A DNA stretch of 64,000 bases, taken from assembly GCA_030682655.1 (NCBI GenBank), contig JAUXNU010000187.1:17674-81673 (forward strand). Direction: 5' to 3'. Every line of letters begins with the position of its first letter. The first letter of the stretch is position 1. The position numbers and the translations under genes are program-made. This stretch comes from Actinomycetota bacterium. Its GTDB lineage: Bacteria; Actinomycetota; Coriobacteriia; Anaerosomatales; JAUXNU01. The notes under the pieces were generated by a model. It was not told the DNA's origin, made no database searches, and saw only the letters and a program-made list of their open reading frames with translations. Positions 1-8,664 of the stretch are shown one piece after another.

Positions 1-1123
1 TGATGCCGATACGCATACCCTTGATGCCGCCTGCGGTCGAACATGCGGATGCCCCGATCGCCATCGCGATCGTCGTGGCGACCATGCCGACCTCACCCCA
101 CTGCCGGACGAACGAGCGCGAGTAGATTGTCGAGAATCCGGTCGTCGTGTGTCCCGATGCGAGCTGGTAGAACGTCTTGCGGAACAGCACCACCGCGTCC
201 GAGTACACACCTGCCTTCGCCAGCGCGTAGGTCGCGAGAAGCGTCGTGAGCATGAGCGTGACGGTGAAGCTGACAATCTCGATGTTCCGCCTGATCTCGC
301 GACGCTCGCCGGTCCACACGGCCCAGTGCAACGCGAAGTTGAACGAGCCAACGATGAAGACCACGACCGTGAGCGACTCATAGAGCAGCGAGTGGTAGTA
401 GATCGTGTTGTACGACTGGGGCGCGAACCCACCGGTGCTCCAGCCACCCATGAAGACCCAGATGCCGTGGAGCACCGCCCGCAGCGGCTCCTGGCCCAGG
501 TAGAGGCCGGCACCCGCGAGGGCCGTCGCGCCGACAGCAAGCCACACGAAGCTCACAAGCCAGATCGCCCGTGCGGTGTGGACGACGTTTGGCAGCAAGC
601 GCTCGTCCTTGCCCTCGCCGACATAGAGCGTGTACGCGCCCGCCGCACCGTTGAACAGGAACGTGAGCGCCACGACGATGATTCCTTGGCCCCCTGCCCA
701 GGTGAGCAGGTGCCGCCACATGTTGAGCGCCGAGGATATATGGTCGAGGTCTTGAATGAGGTAGAGACCGGTGGTCGTGTATCCGCTCATCACATCGAAC
801 ATCGCGTCGAGATAGCTGCCTTCGTGACCCGACAGCCAGTGCGGAATCGCGCCGAGCAACGTCGCGAGGATCCAGGAACCCGAGGCGATCACGAGACCGT
901 GGCTCCACGAGGGCTCCTTCTTGGTGCGGCAAAGCACCTGGAGCGCGAACCCCGGGATGAGACACGCCCCCATGCCGATCACGAAGTCGAGCGCAGAGTC
1001 CCACTCGCGCAGAAGCAGCGCGGTCACGAGAGGGATGGCCATGAGCAGACCGACGCCTACGAGAATCTTGGCGGTGTACTTGCCGATGACCTTGTGGTCC
1101 TCGATGAGCGGCCGCAGCAGCAT
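1..1123 (-). CDS. trkH: TrkH-family potassium transporter, membrane subunit (partial, 3' end outside window)
   Basis: Reading the minus strand from the ATG at 1123 gives an open frame of 374 codons that runs off the left edge without a stop. It is a polytopic membrane protein with the pore-loop repeats of K+ channels/transporters: SGYTTTG near residue 115, GGWSTGGFAP near 230 and GHTTTGFS near 325. The last visible residues (ACSTAGGIKG) are the start of the fourth pore repeat, so about a quarter of the protein is missing. TrkH forms the ion-conducting dimer gated by the cytosolic TrkA ring. Its ATG overlaps the stop of the preceding 50-codon gene (TGATG), and two trkA genes lie upstream, so the four form one operon. 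The family call is firm; Trk versus Ktr naming is convention. Confidence 0.93.
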   Translation of the reverse strand, partial: MLLRPLIEDHKVIGKYTAKILVGVGLLMAIPLVTALLLREWDSALDFVIGMGACLIPGFALQVLCRTKKEPSWSHGLVIASGSWILATLLGAIPHWLSGHEGSYLDAMFDVMSGYTTTGLYLIQDLDHISSALNMWRHLLTWAGGQGIIVVALTFLFNGAAGAYTLYVGEGKDERLLPNVVHTARAIWLVSFVWLAVGATALAGAGLYLGQEPLRAVLHGIWVFMGGWSTGGFAPQSYNTIYYHSLLYESLTVVVFIVGSFNFALHWAVWTGERREIRRNIEIVSFTVTLMLTTLLATYALAKAGVYSDAVVLFRKTFYQLASGHTTTGFSTIYSRSFVRQWGEVGMVATTIAMAIGASACSTAGGIKGMRIGI

Positions 1124-1275
1124 CAGCGAACCACCAGGAGCACCAGTGCCGCGAGAGCAAGTGCCGCGAGCGCGAGCGCGACTACAAACGCGCTCTCAAC
1201 GAGCACGCCCACCAGGTACTGCCCCCACCCACCCCGTGCTCCTAGGCGCGGGATCGGCTTGCGCTGCTGCGCCAT
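1123..1275 (-). CDS. 50-residue single-pass membrane protein in the Trk operon
   Basis: The ATG at 1275 opens 50 codons ending in TGA, whose last base is the first base of the trkH ATG. It begins 14 bases after the upstream trkA stop. The product has a basic N-terminus (about 20 residues, QQRKPIPR) followed by one strongly hydrophobic helix of about 28 residues made of Ala, Leu and Val, and ends VVR. There is no close match I recognise. Position and tight coupling suggest a small accessory subunit of the potassium transporter, comparable in size and position to KdpF in the Kdp complex, but that comparison is only by analogy. It could also be a translational leader for trkH. Confidence 0.6.
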   Translation of the reverse strand: MAQQRKPIPRLGARGGWGQYLVGVLVESAFVVALALAALALAALVLLVVR

Positions 1276-1289
1276 TGTGTCATCCGCCT

Positions 1290-1958
1290 CTACGAACCCG
1301 TGAGTGCCTTCTTGAGGGCCTTCTCGTGTTCGACAGCAGTGAACGCGATGACCACGTCCCCGGGCATGAGTTCGGTGTCACCGTGGACGGTCACGACATC
1401 GTCGTCGCCACGCACGAGTGCAACCAGCACGCAATCGACCGGTAGTGCCAGCTCCGCGATCTTCTTGTTGCACACGACACACCGGTCGGTCGGAAGCTCG
1501 ATCTCAACGATCGCCATGTTGCCCTTGCGAAGGCTGGCGAGCGTGCGAATGTCGCCGACGGTGGCCTCTTCCTCGATCATCCGCGAAATGATGGTCGTGG
1601 ATGAGATCGCCTCGATTCCCAAAGCGTTGAAGATGTGCTCGTTCTTGGGGTTGTTGACTCGTGCGATGGTCCGAGGAACGCCGAATGCGACCTTGGCGAG
1701 CTGACACGCCACGAGGTTGTCATCATCATCGCCAGTGGATGCAACGAAGACATCAGCCCTTCCGACGCCCGCGTCCTCCTGGAACGAGGCGTCGCATCCG
1801 TCGCCGTGGATGAGGAGCACGTCGGAGGATAGCTCGGCGACAAGTTTGTCGATGATTCCTTCGCGCTTCTCGATGAGCGCCACGTCGTGGCCGTTCTCGA
1901 GCATGGTCCGTGCAAGATAGGAGGCGACCTTGCCGCCGCCGTTGATGACGATGAACAC
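1290..1958 (-). CDS. trkA: TrkA-family potassium uptake regulator (RCK domain), copy 2
   Basis: 222 residues with an N-terminal Rossmann NAD-binding RCK_N domain (glycine motif NGGGKVAS near residue 7, acidic strand end LIEK) and a C-terminal RCK_C half from about residue 140 that ends in a beta-rich GDVVIAF segment. TrkA subunits form the cytosolic gating ring under TrkH and respond to nucleotide. The C-terminal half contains a CVVCNKK pair of cysteines, unusual for RCK domains, which might bind metal or act as a redox switch (inference). It lies 3 bases downstream of the other trkA and upstream of the 50-residue membrane gene and trkH. Confidence 0.92.
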   Translation of the reverse strand: MFIVINGGGKVASYLARTMLENGHDVALIEKREGIIDKLVAELSSDVLLIHGDGCDASFQEDAGVGRADVFVASTGDDDDNLVACQLAKVAFGVPRTIARVNNPKNEHIFNALGIEAISSTTIISRMIEEEATVGDIRTLASLRKGNMAIVEIELPTDRCVVCNKKIAELALPVDCVLVALVRGDDDVVTVHGDTELMPGDVVIAFTAVEHEKALKKALTGS

Positions 1959-1961
1959 GGC

Positions 1962-2603
1962 TCAGTCCTCCATGTAGCGTTCGATCTTGCCGAACGCCTC
2001 TTCTTTGATGGACGCGATCACGACGTCGCCGGTGTGCAAGATCGCGTCTGACTCGGGCACGAACATCGTGTCACCGCGGGAGATCGCACTTATCCTGAAA
2101 CGCCTCGCGATCTCGATGTCGCCCACACGCTTGCCGTCAACCGCGCGGGTCGCCTTGAACTGGATGATCTCGACATCGCCGAGAGAGCCGAGATGGTGGC
2201 CGTGGCCCGCCTTGATCTTGTCGAGCAGCGATTCGGCGACCAGCGTGGTGCCGCACACGTAGTCGAGCCCGAGCTGCTGGTATGTGCGCTCGCGAACCGG
2301 GTTGTAGAGGCGCGCCACCACGTGCTTGACCTCGAAGATCTTGCGCGCCACCTCGGCGGCCATGAGATTGGTGTTGTCGAGGTTGGTGACGGCGGCGAAA
2401 GCGTCACAGTCGCGGATGCCGGCCTCGGTGAGCACTTCCTCGTCGAAGCCGAGGCCCTTGAGGGTGACGCCGTTGAAGATGGTGCCTAGCCGCTTGAAGG
2501 CCTCTGCGTCCTTGTCGATGACGACCACGTTGTGACCCTCGACCGACAGCAGGGTTGCCAGCTGAGAGCCGACTCTCCCGCACCCCACCACAATGACGTT
2601 CAT
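1962..2603 (-). CDS. trkA: TrkA-family potassium uptake regulator (RCK domain), copy 1
   Basis: 213 residues; a canonical RCK_N fold opens the protein (VGCGRVGSQLA, then VIDKD at the end of beta-2), followed by an RCK_C domain from about residue 135. This is the first gene of the trkA-trkA-(50 aa)-trkH operon. Having two single-RCK TrkA proteins suggests a hetero-oligomeric gating ring in place of the double-length TrkA of enterobacteria, which carries two RCK units in one chain. A sigma70-type promoter lies about 60 bases upstream. Confidence 0.94.
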   Translation of the reverse strand: MNVIVVGCGRVGSQLATLLSVEGHNVVVIDKDAEAFKRLGTIFNGVTLKGLGFDEEVLTEAGIRDCDAFAAVTNLDNTNLMAAEVARKIFEVKHVVARLYNPVRERTYQQLGLDYVCGTTLVAESLLDKIKAGHGHHLGSLGDVEIIQFKATRAVDGKRVGDIEIARRFRISAISRGDTMFVPESDAILHTGDVVIASIKEEAFGKIERYMED

Positions 2604-2662
2604 GCGCCTGATGCGCCTCCATCCCGACGCCAGTGTGCAGCCACACCGGCAATGATTATCGG

Positions 2663-2691
2663 ACGCTACTCCTGCCCCCTACCACTGTCAA
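2663..2691 (-). promoter_or_regulatory. Candidate sigma70 promoter of the trk operon
   Basis: On the minus strand a perfect -35 hexamer TTGACA (2691-2686) is followed after 17 bases by TAGCGT (2668-2663), a weak but acceptable -10. It would give a 5' leader of roughly 50 bases before the first trkA start at 2603. Motif match only. Confidence 0.5.
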
Positions 2692-2726
2692 CAGCGTGGG
2701 GTTTCGCGTGCAGGCTCCAATAACAC

Positions 2727-2760
2727 GGGCGCCGCCGGTCTACTCAGACCTGCGGCGCCC
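2727..2760 (-). terminator. Hairpin terminator after the DUF5679 gene
   Basis: GGGCGCCGC at 2727-2735 pairs with GCGGCGCCC at 2752-2760, extended inward by GGTCT/AGACC with one mismatch, around an ACTC loop. It follows the stop of the minus-strand small zinc-binding gene by about 20 bases. On that strand the 3' flank is GTGTTATTGG, only moderately T-rich, so termination is likely but not certain. Confidence 0.6.
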
Positions 2761-2780
2761 GAATCTCTCGCAAGATGGCG

Positions 2781-2927
2781 CTACTTGCCGATCTTGAAGA
2801 TCTTTGTCCCGCACTCGGGGCAAATGCCCTGGGTTGCCGGACGACCGTTCTTCATCGTGATCGCCTGCGCATCCTTCATCTCACGCTTGGCCTTGCACTT
2901 GACGCAGTAGCCTTCCTTAGCTGCCAT
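2781..2927 (-). CDS. DUF5679-type small zinc-ribbon protein
   Basis: 48 residues starting at ATG 2927 with a strong Shine-Dalgarno (GGAGGTGA, 9 bases upstream). The chain has two cysteine knuckles, CVKC near residue 8 and CPEC near residue 36, separated by a basic stretch, so it should fold as a one-zinc ribbon. Proteins of this shape are classed as DUF5679; function is unknown, possibly nucleic-acid or ribosome association given the Lys-rich surface. It is monocistronic between the trk operon promoter and a divergent-free gap, and is followed by a hairpin terminator. Confidence 0.8.
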   Translation of the reverse strand: MAAKEGYCVKCKAKREMKDAQAITMKNGRPATQGICPECGTKIFKIGK

Positions 2928-3048
2928 GCAACGTCACCTCCTCGATATCGGATTCCCCGCCGGGTCTGTGTCGAATCACGGTCCCGACGTTATTGCTCAC
3001 ATGAAGGCGGTGTGCCCACACGCAAGTTTACACGTCTTCAGCCGTTTG

Positions 3049-3714
3049 TCATGCCGAAGACCGTGCAAGTCTCGCGTCCACTACCCCCGCACCGACGGCA
3101 AGTGCTGCGGCTGCGAAGAGCAGGAGCCCCGCCCATGCGACGCCCGCAGCGACCCAGAAAGCCTCGGGAAAGAGCTGGACCAGCAACGTGTCGGCGGGAA
3201 AGGTCCACGTCCCGGTCTCGAAGAACAGGCCGTGGAAACCCGCGAAGAATCGATCGAAATCGAGTGCGGCGATTGCCGAGGCGAGCACCGTGCCGCTGAC
3301 AGCAATGCCCGCCGCGGCCCTCAGGGCGCCCGTCACGACCCGCCACCGCCGGCTCACGAACGCCGCAAGCATCCAGACAGCCAGCAGCGCAGCGGACAGG
3401 CCTGTCGCAAGCCGCGTAGCTTCCATGACGGCCCGCACATCGTCCAGATGTGCCGTGGCGGAAGCATCGAAGCCGGACCTGGCGCCGACGACCGCGGGAA
3501 GCGTCTGTCCGACCGAGCCGTCGGCCACGTAGCGTCTGACCTCCTCGGCAGTCCGGACGGCGGTATCGCGATCGAGCCCGGCGAGAGCGGGGCCGTGCGT
3601 GGCCAACATCACCGTTCTGGTGAACCCGGGAGTGGTCAGAGCGATGACCGATACTCCGGCGATGAGAACCGCAAGCGCGAGGCCCACCGCCGCCTTCTCG
3701 AGGGCCTGCGTCAT
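3049..3714 (-). CDS. TIGR01906/DUF1461 family integral membrane protein
   Basis: 221 residues with an N-terminal membrane helix, an extracytoplasmic segment of about 80 residues, then three further helices. The signature is the stretch around residues 150-180, FHGLFFETGTWTF followed by LLVQLFPEAFW, which is diagnostic of the TIGR01906 membrane protein family. Function is unknown. It starts 12 bases after the stop of the diguanylate cyclase gene on the same strand and is probably co-transcribed with it. Confidence 0.85.
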   Translation of the reverse strand: MTQALEKAAVGLALAVLIAGVSVIALTTPGFTRTVMLATHGPALAGLDRDTAVRTAEEVRRYVADGSVGQTLPAVVGARSGFDASATAHLDDVRAVMEATRLATGLSAALLAVWMLAAFVSRRWRVVTGALRAAAGIAVSGTVLASAIAALDFDRFFAGFHGLFFETGTWTFPADTLLVQLFPEAFWVAAGVAWAGLLLFAAAALAVGAGVVDARLARSSA

Positions 3715-3726
3715 CGTGGCACGTCC

Positions 3727-4941
3727 CTAGTCGAGGTCGGCCGCGAGTCTGGAGCAGTTGCCGCCAGCCGCCGCCGAGCTGTGAAGCGCACCGTCTGCCG
3801 CGTCGAGAAGCTCCTGCGTCGTTGACCCGTCACCGGGAAATGACGCCACGCCGATGCTCACCGTCACTCCGGCGTCGTTGACGCGAAGGCCTTCGACCGC
3901 CCGGCGAACATTCTCGGCGAACGCAAGTGCGTCCTCGGCTCCCGGGGTGCCCTGGCCGGAATCGGCCAGCACGACGGCGAACTCCTCGCCGCCGTAGCGG
4001 CTCGCGATGTTCGTTTCGCAGGGCGAGCCGTCCTGTCCCACCCTGATGCTCTCTGAAAGCGCGTCGGCAACCAATCGCAGCATTGCATCACCGCGCTCGA
4101 TGCCCACAAGCCGGTTGAAATCCGCAAAGTGATCGATGTCGATGAGCATGACGTGAACCGGACGCGATGCCCTGGCGGCCCGGAGCAACTCGCTGGACAG
4201 GGCCCGGAGGAAGTAGTGCCGGTCGTACAGGCCGGTCTTGTCATCGAGGATGGATGCCGCCGCCAGCTCGGCCTCTCGATTGCGGATCGACGCCGTCATC
4301 AGCGTGGCTACCGTCGCGGTTCCCGCGAGCACGGTGATCTGCCACATGTACCTAACGGCCACATATGTGCGATTCAGCTGAAGATTGCTTCCCCAGAACG
4401 GCACCGTGACATGTGGAATCACCTGGAGGTACTCGCCAAGGAGAAGCACTCCCAGCAACCCCCCGCAGAACCCCGCGATGAGCCATGTGTGCCAGCGCTT
4501 GGGAAGGATGAACGCCGCTTCGAGGATGAATAGCGAGTACATGGCCCAGAACCACGAGTACACCCCACCGCTGAAGTACACGAGCACGGTCACGACCACC
4601 GCGTCGAACATGAGCTGCGCGTGATTGAGGAGGGCGATGTTGCCCAGGTGTCTGTACGTCAGCCAGTAGTAGGTGTTGTACACAAGCACGAACACCATGG
4701 CGAGCGCCGGCATGCGCATGTTGATCCACAGGTCCGCAAGCGGAATCTCAAGCGCGTACGCCCACCCGCCAAGGAGAGAGAAGCCCGCGAGCGAGCCGAC
4801 GAGTGCCCACCTCACGCGAATGACAAGCCCAACGCGACGCACGTTGGCCTGCAGTGCCTCTATGTCGAAGCGCGTCGGCTGTTCCCGCCACGAGATCATG
4901 ACGCGACGGGCGAGCATCTTGGTGATGCGGCTCGGACTCAA
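3727..4941 (-). CDS. Membrane-bound diguanylate cyclase (GGDEF domain)
   Basis: The frame is open far upstream, but a TTG at 4941 sits 6 bases after GGGAGGT, giving 404 residues; the first ATG is at 4917. About six membrane helices occupy residues 40-220 with no recognisable extracytoplasmic sensor. They are followed by a GGDEF domain whose active loop reads RYGGEEF. GGEEF is a catalytically competent variant, so synthesis of cyclic di-GMP from two GTP is expected. The residues just before the loop (CETNIAS) lack the RxxD inhibitory site, so product inhibition through that site is unlikely. The gene leads the TIGR01906 membrane protein gene. Confidence 0.92.
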   Translation of the reverse strand: MSPSRITKMLARRVMISWREQPTRFDIEALQANVRRVGLVIRVRWALVGSLAGFSLLGGWAYALEIPLADLWINMRMPALAMVFVLVYNTYYWLTYRHLGNIALLNHAQLMFDAVVVTVLVYFSGGVYSWFWAMYSLFILEAAFILPKRWHTWLIAGFCGGLLGVLLLGEYLQVIPHVTVPFWGSNLQLNRTYVAVRYMWQITVLAGTATVATLMTASIRNREAELAAASILDDKTGLYDRHYFLRALSSELLRAARASRPVHVMLIDIDHFADFNRLVGIERGDAMLRLVADALSESIRVGQDGSPCETNIASRYGGEEFAVVLADSGQGTPGAEDALAFAENVRRAVEGLRVNDAGVTVSIGVASFPGDGSTTQELLDAADGALHSSAAAGGNCSRLAADLD

Positions 4942-5179
4942 GCACCGACCTCCCGGGCATTTGCGTCGTCGCCCGGTGACCGCGACGGCGCAGAGGTGAG
5001 TCGAAGTGTACCGTCCCTCTTCTGCGCGCAGCAAACGCGTTCCTGCCTCGAGCTGGTGCGCGAACGGCTGACGGCAGCTGAGGCTCGGCCAATGGAAGAC
5101 CTCGAGGGGGAGTCCGCGAGCTCCCGTTCCAGCATCACGAAGCGGGTATACTTGCCGCGTCGCAACTGGAAGGAGGATC

Positions 5180-6190
5180 GTGGACGCCGCCGGGACACAC
5201 GCGCTCATCGACGATCTCGTGCGTTCCTTCGCGTCCCAGACACGCCCGATCGAGTGGATACTGCTCGCAGCTGCCATCGCACTCGCTGTCGTAGCAGTCG
5301 TTCCCGCGACCCGCGCCCGTCTGTCCGGAGCCGTCGCACTGATGGCGCTGCTGCTCGCCGGCGGTGAGGGCGCGCTCATGTGGTTCCACTACCGTCTCTA
5401 CGAACTCGCGATCGTCGTGAGCCCCGACACCGGCGCGATCACCGGACGGGTCGCCGCGCCGTTGTGGATCGAATCCGAGAAGCTGTACGTCTGGGCTCTC
5501 GTGCTCGCATGCATGCTGGTGCTCGCCCGTCGCCACCGCAAGGAGTTGCTCCCTGGCGGCGCGTTCGTGCTGGCGCTGCTGGTGGCCGGCGCCGTCCTAT
5601 GGAGTCACCCGTTCACACAGCCGCTGCCGAGCTTCCTTGGCCAGTACCAGGGGTACCTGCAGGCGACGGCTTCGGGCAACGTCGAGGCCACGCGGGCGGC
5701 ATTCGAGGGGATGGAAGGCGCGCGGCAATTCTACTACAACACCTGGTACATGTGGGTGCATCCACCGCTGTTGTTCCTGAGCTACGGCGCCTTCGTGATG
5801 TCGTTCGTGGCGACCGTCGCCATGATCCGCACGCGGTACTCGGCGTTCGAGACCACCGCATACCGCTGGGCGCGCTTCGGGTACCTGCCTCTCACAGCCG
5901 GGATGCTCCTGGGGTTCCCGTGGGCGATCATGTCGTGGCAGGGAGAGTCGTGGTGGTGGTCGGGCAAGGTCAACATGTCGATCATGATGTGGCTGCTCTA
6001 CGCAGCGCTGCTGCACGCGCGGCTCTACCTGCGCCGACGCGGGATGTGGCGGCTCGTCGCGGCGGTTGCGGTGCTCTCCTTCGTCGTGCTCGTGCTCACC
6101 TACCTCGCAACCTACATCGTGCCCGGAGCTCACAGCTACGCCCTCGCCCCGATGCCTGCCAAGGAGGTGGCGTCATGGGTGGCGGCGTAG
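5180..6190 (+). CDS. CcmF/CcsA-like cytochrome c biogenesis protein, N-terminal part
   Basis: 336 residues from a GTG with an ideal AGGAGG site. There are about nine membrane helices. Two haem-handling signatures are visible: WVHPPLLFLSYGAF near residue 195, matching the His-Pro-Pro of CcmF, and the tryptophan-rich loop WQGESWWWSGK near residue 253, a variant of the periplasmic WWD haem-binding motif in which the usual Asp is Ser. Such proteins deliver haem to apocytochromes c outside the membrane. The next gene starts inside its 3' end, and together the two resemble CcmF split in two. The c-type cytochromes encoded elsewhere in the window are plausible clients. Confidence 0.8.
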   Translation: MDAAGTHALIDDLVRSFASQTRPIEWILLAAAIALAVVAVVPATRARLSGAVALMALLLAGGEGALMWFHYRLYELAIVVSPDTGAITGRVAAPLWIESEKLYVWALVLACMLVLARRHRKELLPGGAFVLALLVAGAVLWSHPFTQPLPSFLGQYQGYLQATASGNVEATRAAFEGMEGARQFYYNTWYMWVHPPLLFLSYGAFVMSFVATVAMIRTRYSAFETTAYRWARFGYLPLTAGMLLGFPWAIMSWQGESWWWSGKVNMSIMMWLLYAALLHARLYLRRRGMWRLVAAVAVLSFVVLVLTYLATYIVPGAHSYALAPMPAKEVASWVAA

Positions 6191-6792
6191 CCCGGCGAGG
6201 CTGGGACTACTGGCTCACGGTGGCGACCGTGGTTCTCCTTGGCGGGCTGGGACTGCAGTCGTTTGTCGGCACGCTGTACGTGTGGTGGGCGCAGCAAGCG
6301 GTGTTGGGATGGGAACAAGCGGGATACGCCGGCTTCGTAGCCACGATGAACGCGATAGCAGCACCGCAGGTGGTGCTGCTCGTGGTCGCGATGGGGCTTT
6401 GCGTGCCGAAGCGGATCTTCTCACGACTGGCTCTCGTGGCCGTCTCGGCCGTGATGCTTGGCGCCGGGTTCGCGGTCGGGGTGGCAACCGGCTCTGCGAC
6501 CACCGGCCTTGCGGCGTATCTGGCGCTTGCGGCCCTCATCCAGGTCGCCGTGGTCGCGATGACGATCGCCGGAGCTCGCGCGCCTTCGTATCTCACCGAG
6601 GGCCGACTCACCAAGACGGGATCGGGGCTGCTGCACCTGGGCTTCATCGTCTTCGCGTACGTTGTGGTCGCCCTGCAGCGCTCAACATTCATGCTGCCGG
6701 TGTTCTGGGCAGCGGCTGCGCTCACGCTCGGTGGCACAACGCTGTCGTTCTACGCGGACCGTCTCGCCTGGAGGCCGCGACGCGCTCGCTAG
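6175..6792 (+). CDS. CcmF C-terminal-like membrane protein
   Basis: 205 residues from ATG 6175, which has AAGGAGGT in front and overlaps the previous gene by 16 bases, a sign of translational coupling. Six hydrophobic helices are visible. The segment TKTGSGLLHLGFIVFAY near residue 145 resembles the GG-x-HLG motif in the C-terminal half of CcmF. I infer that it is the second half of a split haem lyase subunit; on its own the sequence is too weak to be sure. Its TAG shares the CTAG tetranucleotide with the stop of the convergent peptidase gene. Confidence 0.65.
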   Translation: MGGGVARRGWDYWLTVATVVLLGGLGLQSFVGTLYVWWAQQAVLGWEQAGYAGFVATMNAIAAPQVVLLVVAMGLCVPKRIFSRLALVAVSAVMLGAGFAVGVATGSATTGLAAYLALAALIQVAVVAMTIAGARAPSYLTEGRLTKTGSGLLHLGFIVFAYVVVALQRSTFMLPVFWAAAALTLGGTTLSFYADRLAWRPRRAR

Positions 6793-8567
6793 AGCTCGCG
6801 GACGATGCCCGTCACCAGTGACACGGCGTTCTCGATGTTCTCGACCTGCACGTTCTCGACGGTGTCGGTCTTCCAGTGCCAGTTCGGCAGCCGCCCGTTG
6901 ACGTCGAACGCCATCACACTCATCGCCTTGAACTTGCGCGCAAGGGCCGGCGTGGCATCGGTGGAAAGCCCCTTGTAGGCGCGGCCCTTCACGAGAATCT
7001 GCTCATCGCGCGAGACCTTGCGCGCGGTGCTCACAAGCCGCCTGTCGCTCGGGTAGCGTCGCGCCATTCCCTCGCTCGTGACCCAGTACAGGGTCCCGGT
7101 ACCGATGTTGTCGAGGTTGATGATGAACGAGCCGCGTAAGTCCTCGGCATGCTCCCTCAAGAAGGCGCGCATGCCCCAGGTGCCGGCCTCCTCGGCGCCG
7201 GTCGCCACGAACCAGACCTCCTTCTCGGCCAAGGACCGGTCGAAGGACTCCGTCACGCGCTTGCGAATGCGCTGTGCTTCGTTGGAGGCGAAGTCCGGGT
7301 CGCCGATCGGGTCGTCACCGGCCCAGCCTCCCTTGAAGCCGACTTCGTCGTCCTCGTCCTCGGCGAAGTTGTCCCAGTTGCCGATCTTGCGACCCTCCTG
7401 GCGAACGTCGTAGTCCTTGTTGACACCAAGCCATCCGCTCACGCCGGGCTCACGGTCCTTGGCGCGCACGCGAGACCACAGGCCGCGGCGCTCGTGCGGC
7501 GCATCCGGCTCGGGCTGAGGTTCCGGATCCGGCCCAGAAGCGGGTGCTCCCTCATCGTCGGGCTCGTCCCGCGAGACGTCCCGCGAAGGCGCACGCTCGG
7601 GTCCCCGTTCGGCCACCTTCGCGGGACTGACCGCATCGAACTCGATCGTGTCGAACTCGAAGGTCGCCTGACCCTTCTGCGCGGGCGCCGTCTCGGCCCA
7701 CGTGAAATCGTCGGGAAGCTCGGTGAGTACCTCTTCGGGCGTCTCCGCCGGGGAGTATGCGAGTAGCCCGCCCTCGTCGAGATCGTCGTTGGGCGGTTCC
7801 GGAAGCGGCTTCGTGCGAATGGGCTGCGTCACTCCGAAGACATCGACCTCGGCCTCCGGCACGATGGCCTCGAGTATCCCGAGGAGCGCCGCTACACCCG
7901 AGGCGTTGTCGTTCGCCCCGTCGGTTGCACGCATGAACAGCTCGCGGTGCACGTTGATGAGCAGCGGGATCACCAGGTAGGCCGAGGCGGCAAGCGTCGC
8001 GTACCACAGCCAGGGGCCGGCGGCATTGGTGAACGGCAGCGCGTTGGCAAGAACGAGCGCCGGCACGAGGAACGTGCACCACTTCATCAGCCCGAACGTG
8101 GCTGCAAAGTTCTTCACCATGCCCGGCGAGAAGGCGAGCGAGGAGCGCGCAGAATCGTAGTGCGCCACCACGATGATCCGGCGGAGGCGTTCTCCTCGGC
8201 GGGCCTTTGGAACGTGACGCGCGATGACATTCTGGCTCGGGCCCTTGGGCATAAGACCCGACAGCCCCCAACGTGTGTCGAGGTCCATCCACATAGTGAG
8301 CGCGACGAGAGCAGCTACGGCGAAGGCGGGCCACATGGCGACCGTCCAGTACGACGCAACAGCCGCGGCGATGGTGAGCGTGTGGTAGATCACGTAGGCC
8401 CATGCGTACGTGCGCGGGCATTCGAAATCCTGGCGCGAGACATCGAGTCCGCGGCCGCGCATCACGTCCTCGATATAGTCGGCAGCTTGTGCCTCGGCGT
8501 CGGTCGTTGCCGGACGCGGCCCTATCCGCCCGGCGAGCTCCTGCAAGTGCTGCGCAACCTCTGCCAT
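6789..8567 (-). CDS. Membrane-embedded M28 family metallopeptidase with a long disordered insert
   Basis: 592 residues from ATG 8567, chosen over the longer open frame because AGGAGG precedes it. The M28 zinc ligands are present: HYD (H136, D138), D220 in DGANDNASG, E459-E460 in GAEEAG, Asp in INLDNIG near 487 and a C-terminal His in PNWHWKTD. Membrane helices lie at about 60-90 and 165-205. Residues 235-445, between the second ligand and the Glu-Glu pair, are an acidic, Pro-rich, low-complexity insert that is not part of the usual fold. Family members are aminopeptidases or related hydrolases; the substrate is unknown. The gene converges on and overlaps the haem-maturation gene by 4 bases. 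Confidence 0.85.
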   Translation of the reverse strand: MAEVAQHLQELAGRIGPRPATTDAEAQAADYIEDVMRGRGLDVSRQDFECPRTYAWAYVIYHTLTIAAAVASYWTVAMWPAFAVAALVALTMWMDLDTRWGLSGLMPKGPSQNVIARHVPKARRGERLRRIIVVAHYDSARSSLAFSPGMVKNFAATFGLMKWCTFLVPALVLANALPFTNAAGPWLWYATLAASAYLVIPLLINVHRELFMRATDGANDNASGVAALLGILEAIVPEAEVDVFGVTQPIRTKPLPEPPNDDLDEGGLLAYSPAETPEEVLTELPDDFTWAETAPAQKGQATFEFDTIEFDAVSPAKVAERGPERAPSRDVSRDEPDDEGAPASGPDPEPQPEPDAPHERRGLWSRVRAKDREPGVSGWLGVNKDYDVRQEGRKIGNWDNFAEDEDDEVGFKGGWAGDDPIGDPDFASNEAQRIRKRVTESFDRSLAEKEVWFVATGAEEAGTWGMRAFLREHAEDLRGSFIINLDNIGTGTLYWVTSEGMARRYPSDRRLVSTARKVSRDEQILVKGRAYKGLSTDATPALARKFKAMSVMAFDVNGRLPNWHWKTDTVENVQVENIENAVSLVTGIVREL

Positions 8568-8664
8568 CGGTCCTCCTGTGCGCTGCTCGCTGCGACCGCT
8601 CCTGGTTCGCCCTCCATGATAGTCCACTAGCCAAGGAGCCGCGCCCCGAGATTTGCAGGCGCTC

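Noticed and set aside
3727..5379. Full-length 550-codon reading of the diguanylate cyclase
   Set aside because: The first 140 codons are Ser/Arg-rich noise overlapping the divergent gene; the TTG at 4941 has a good ribosome site.
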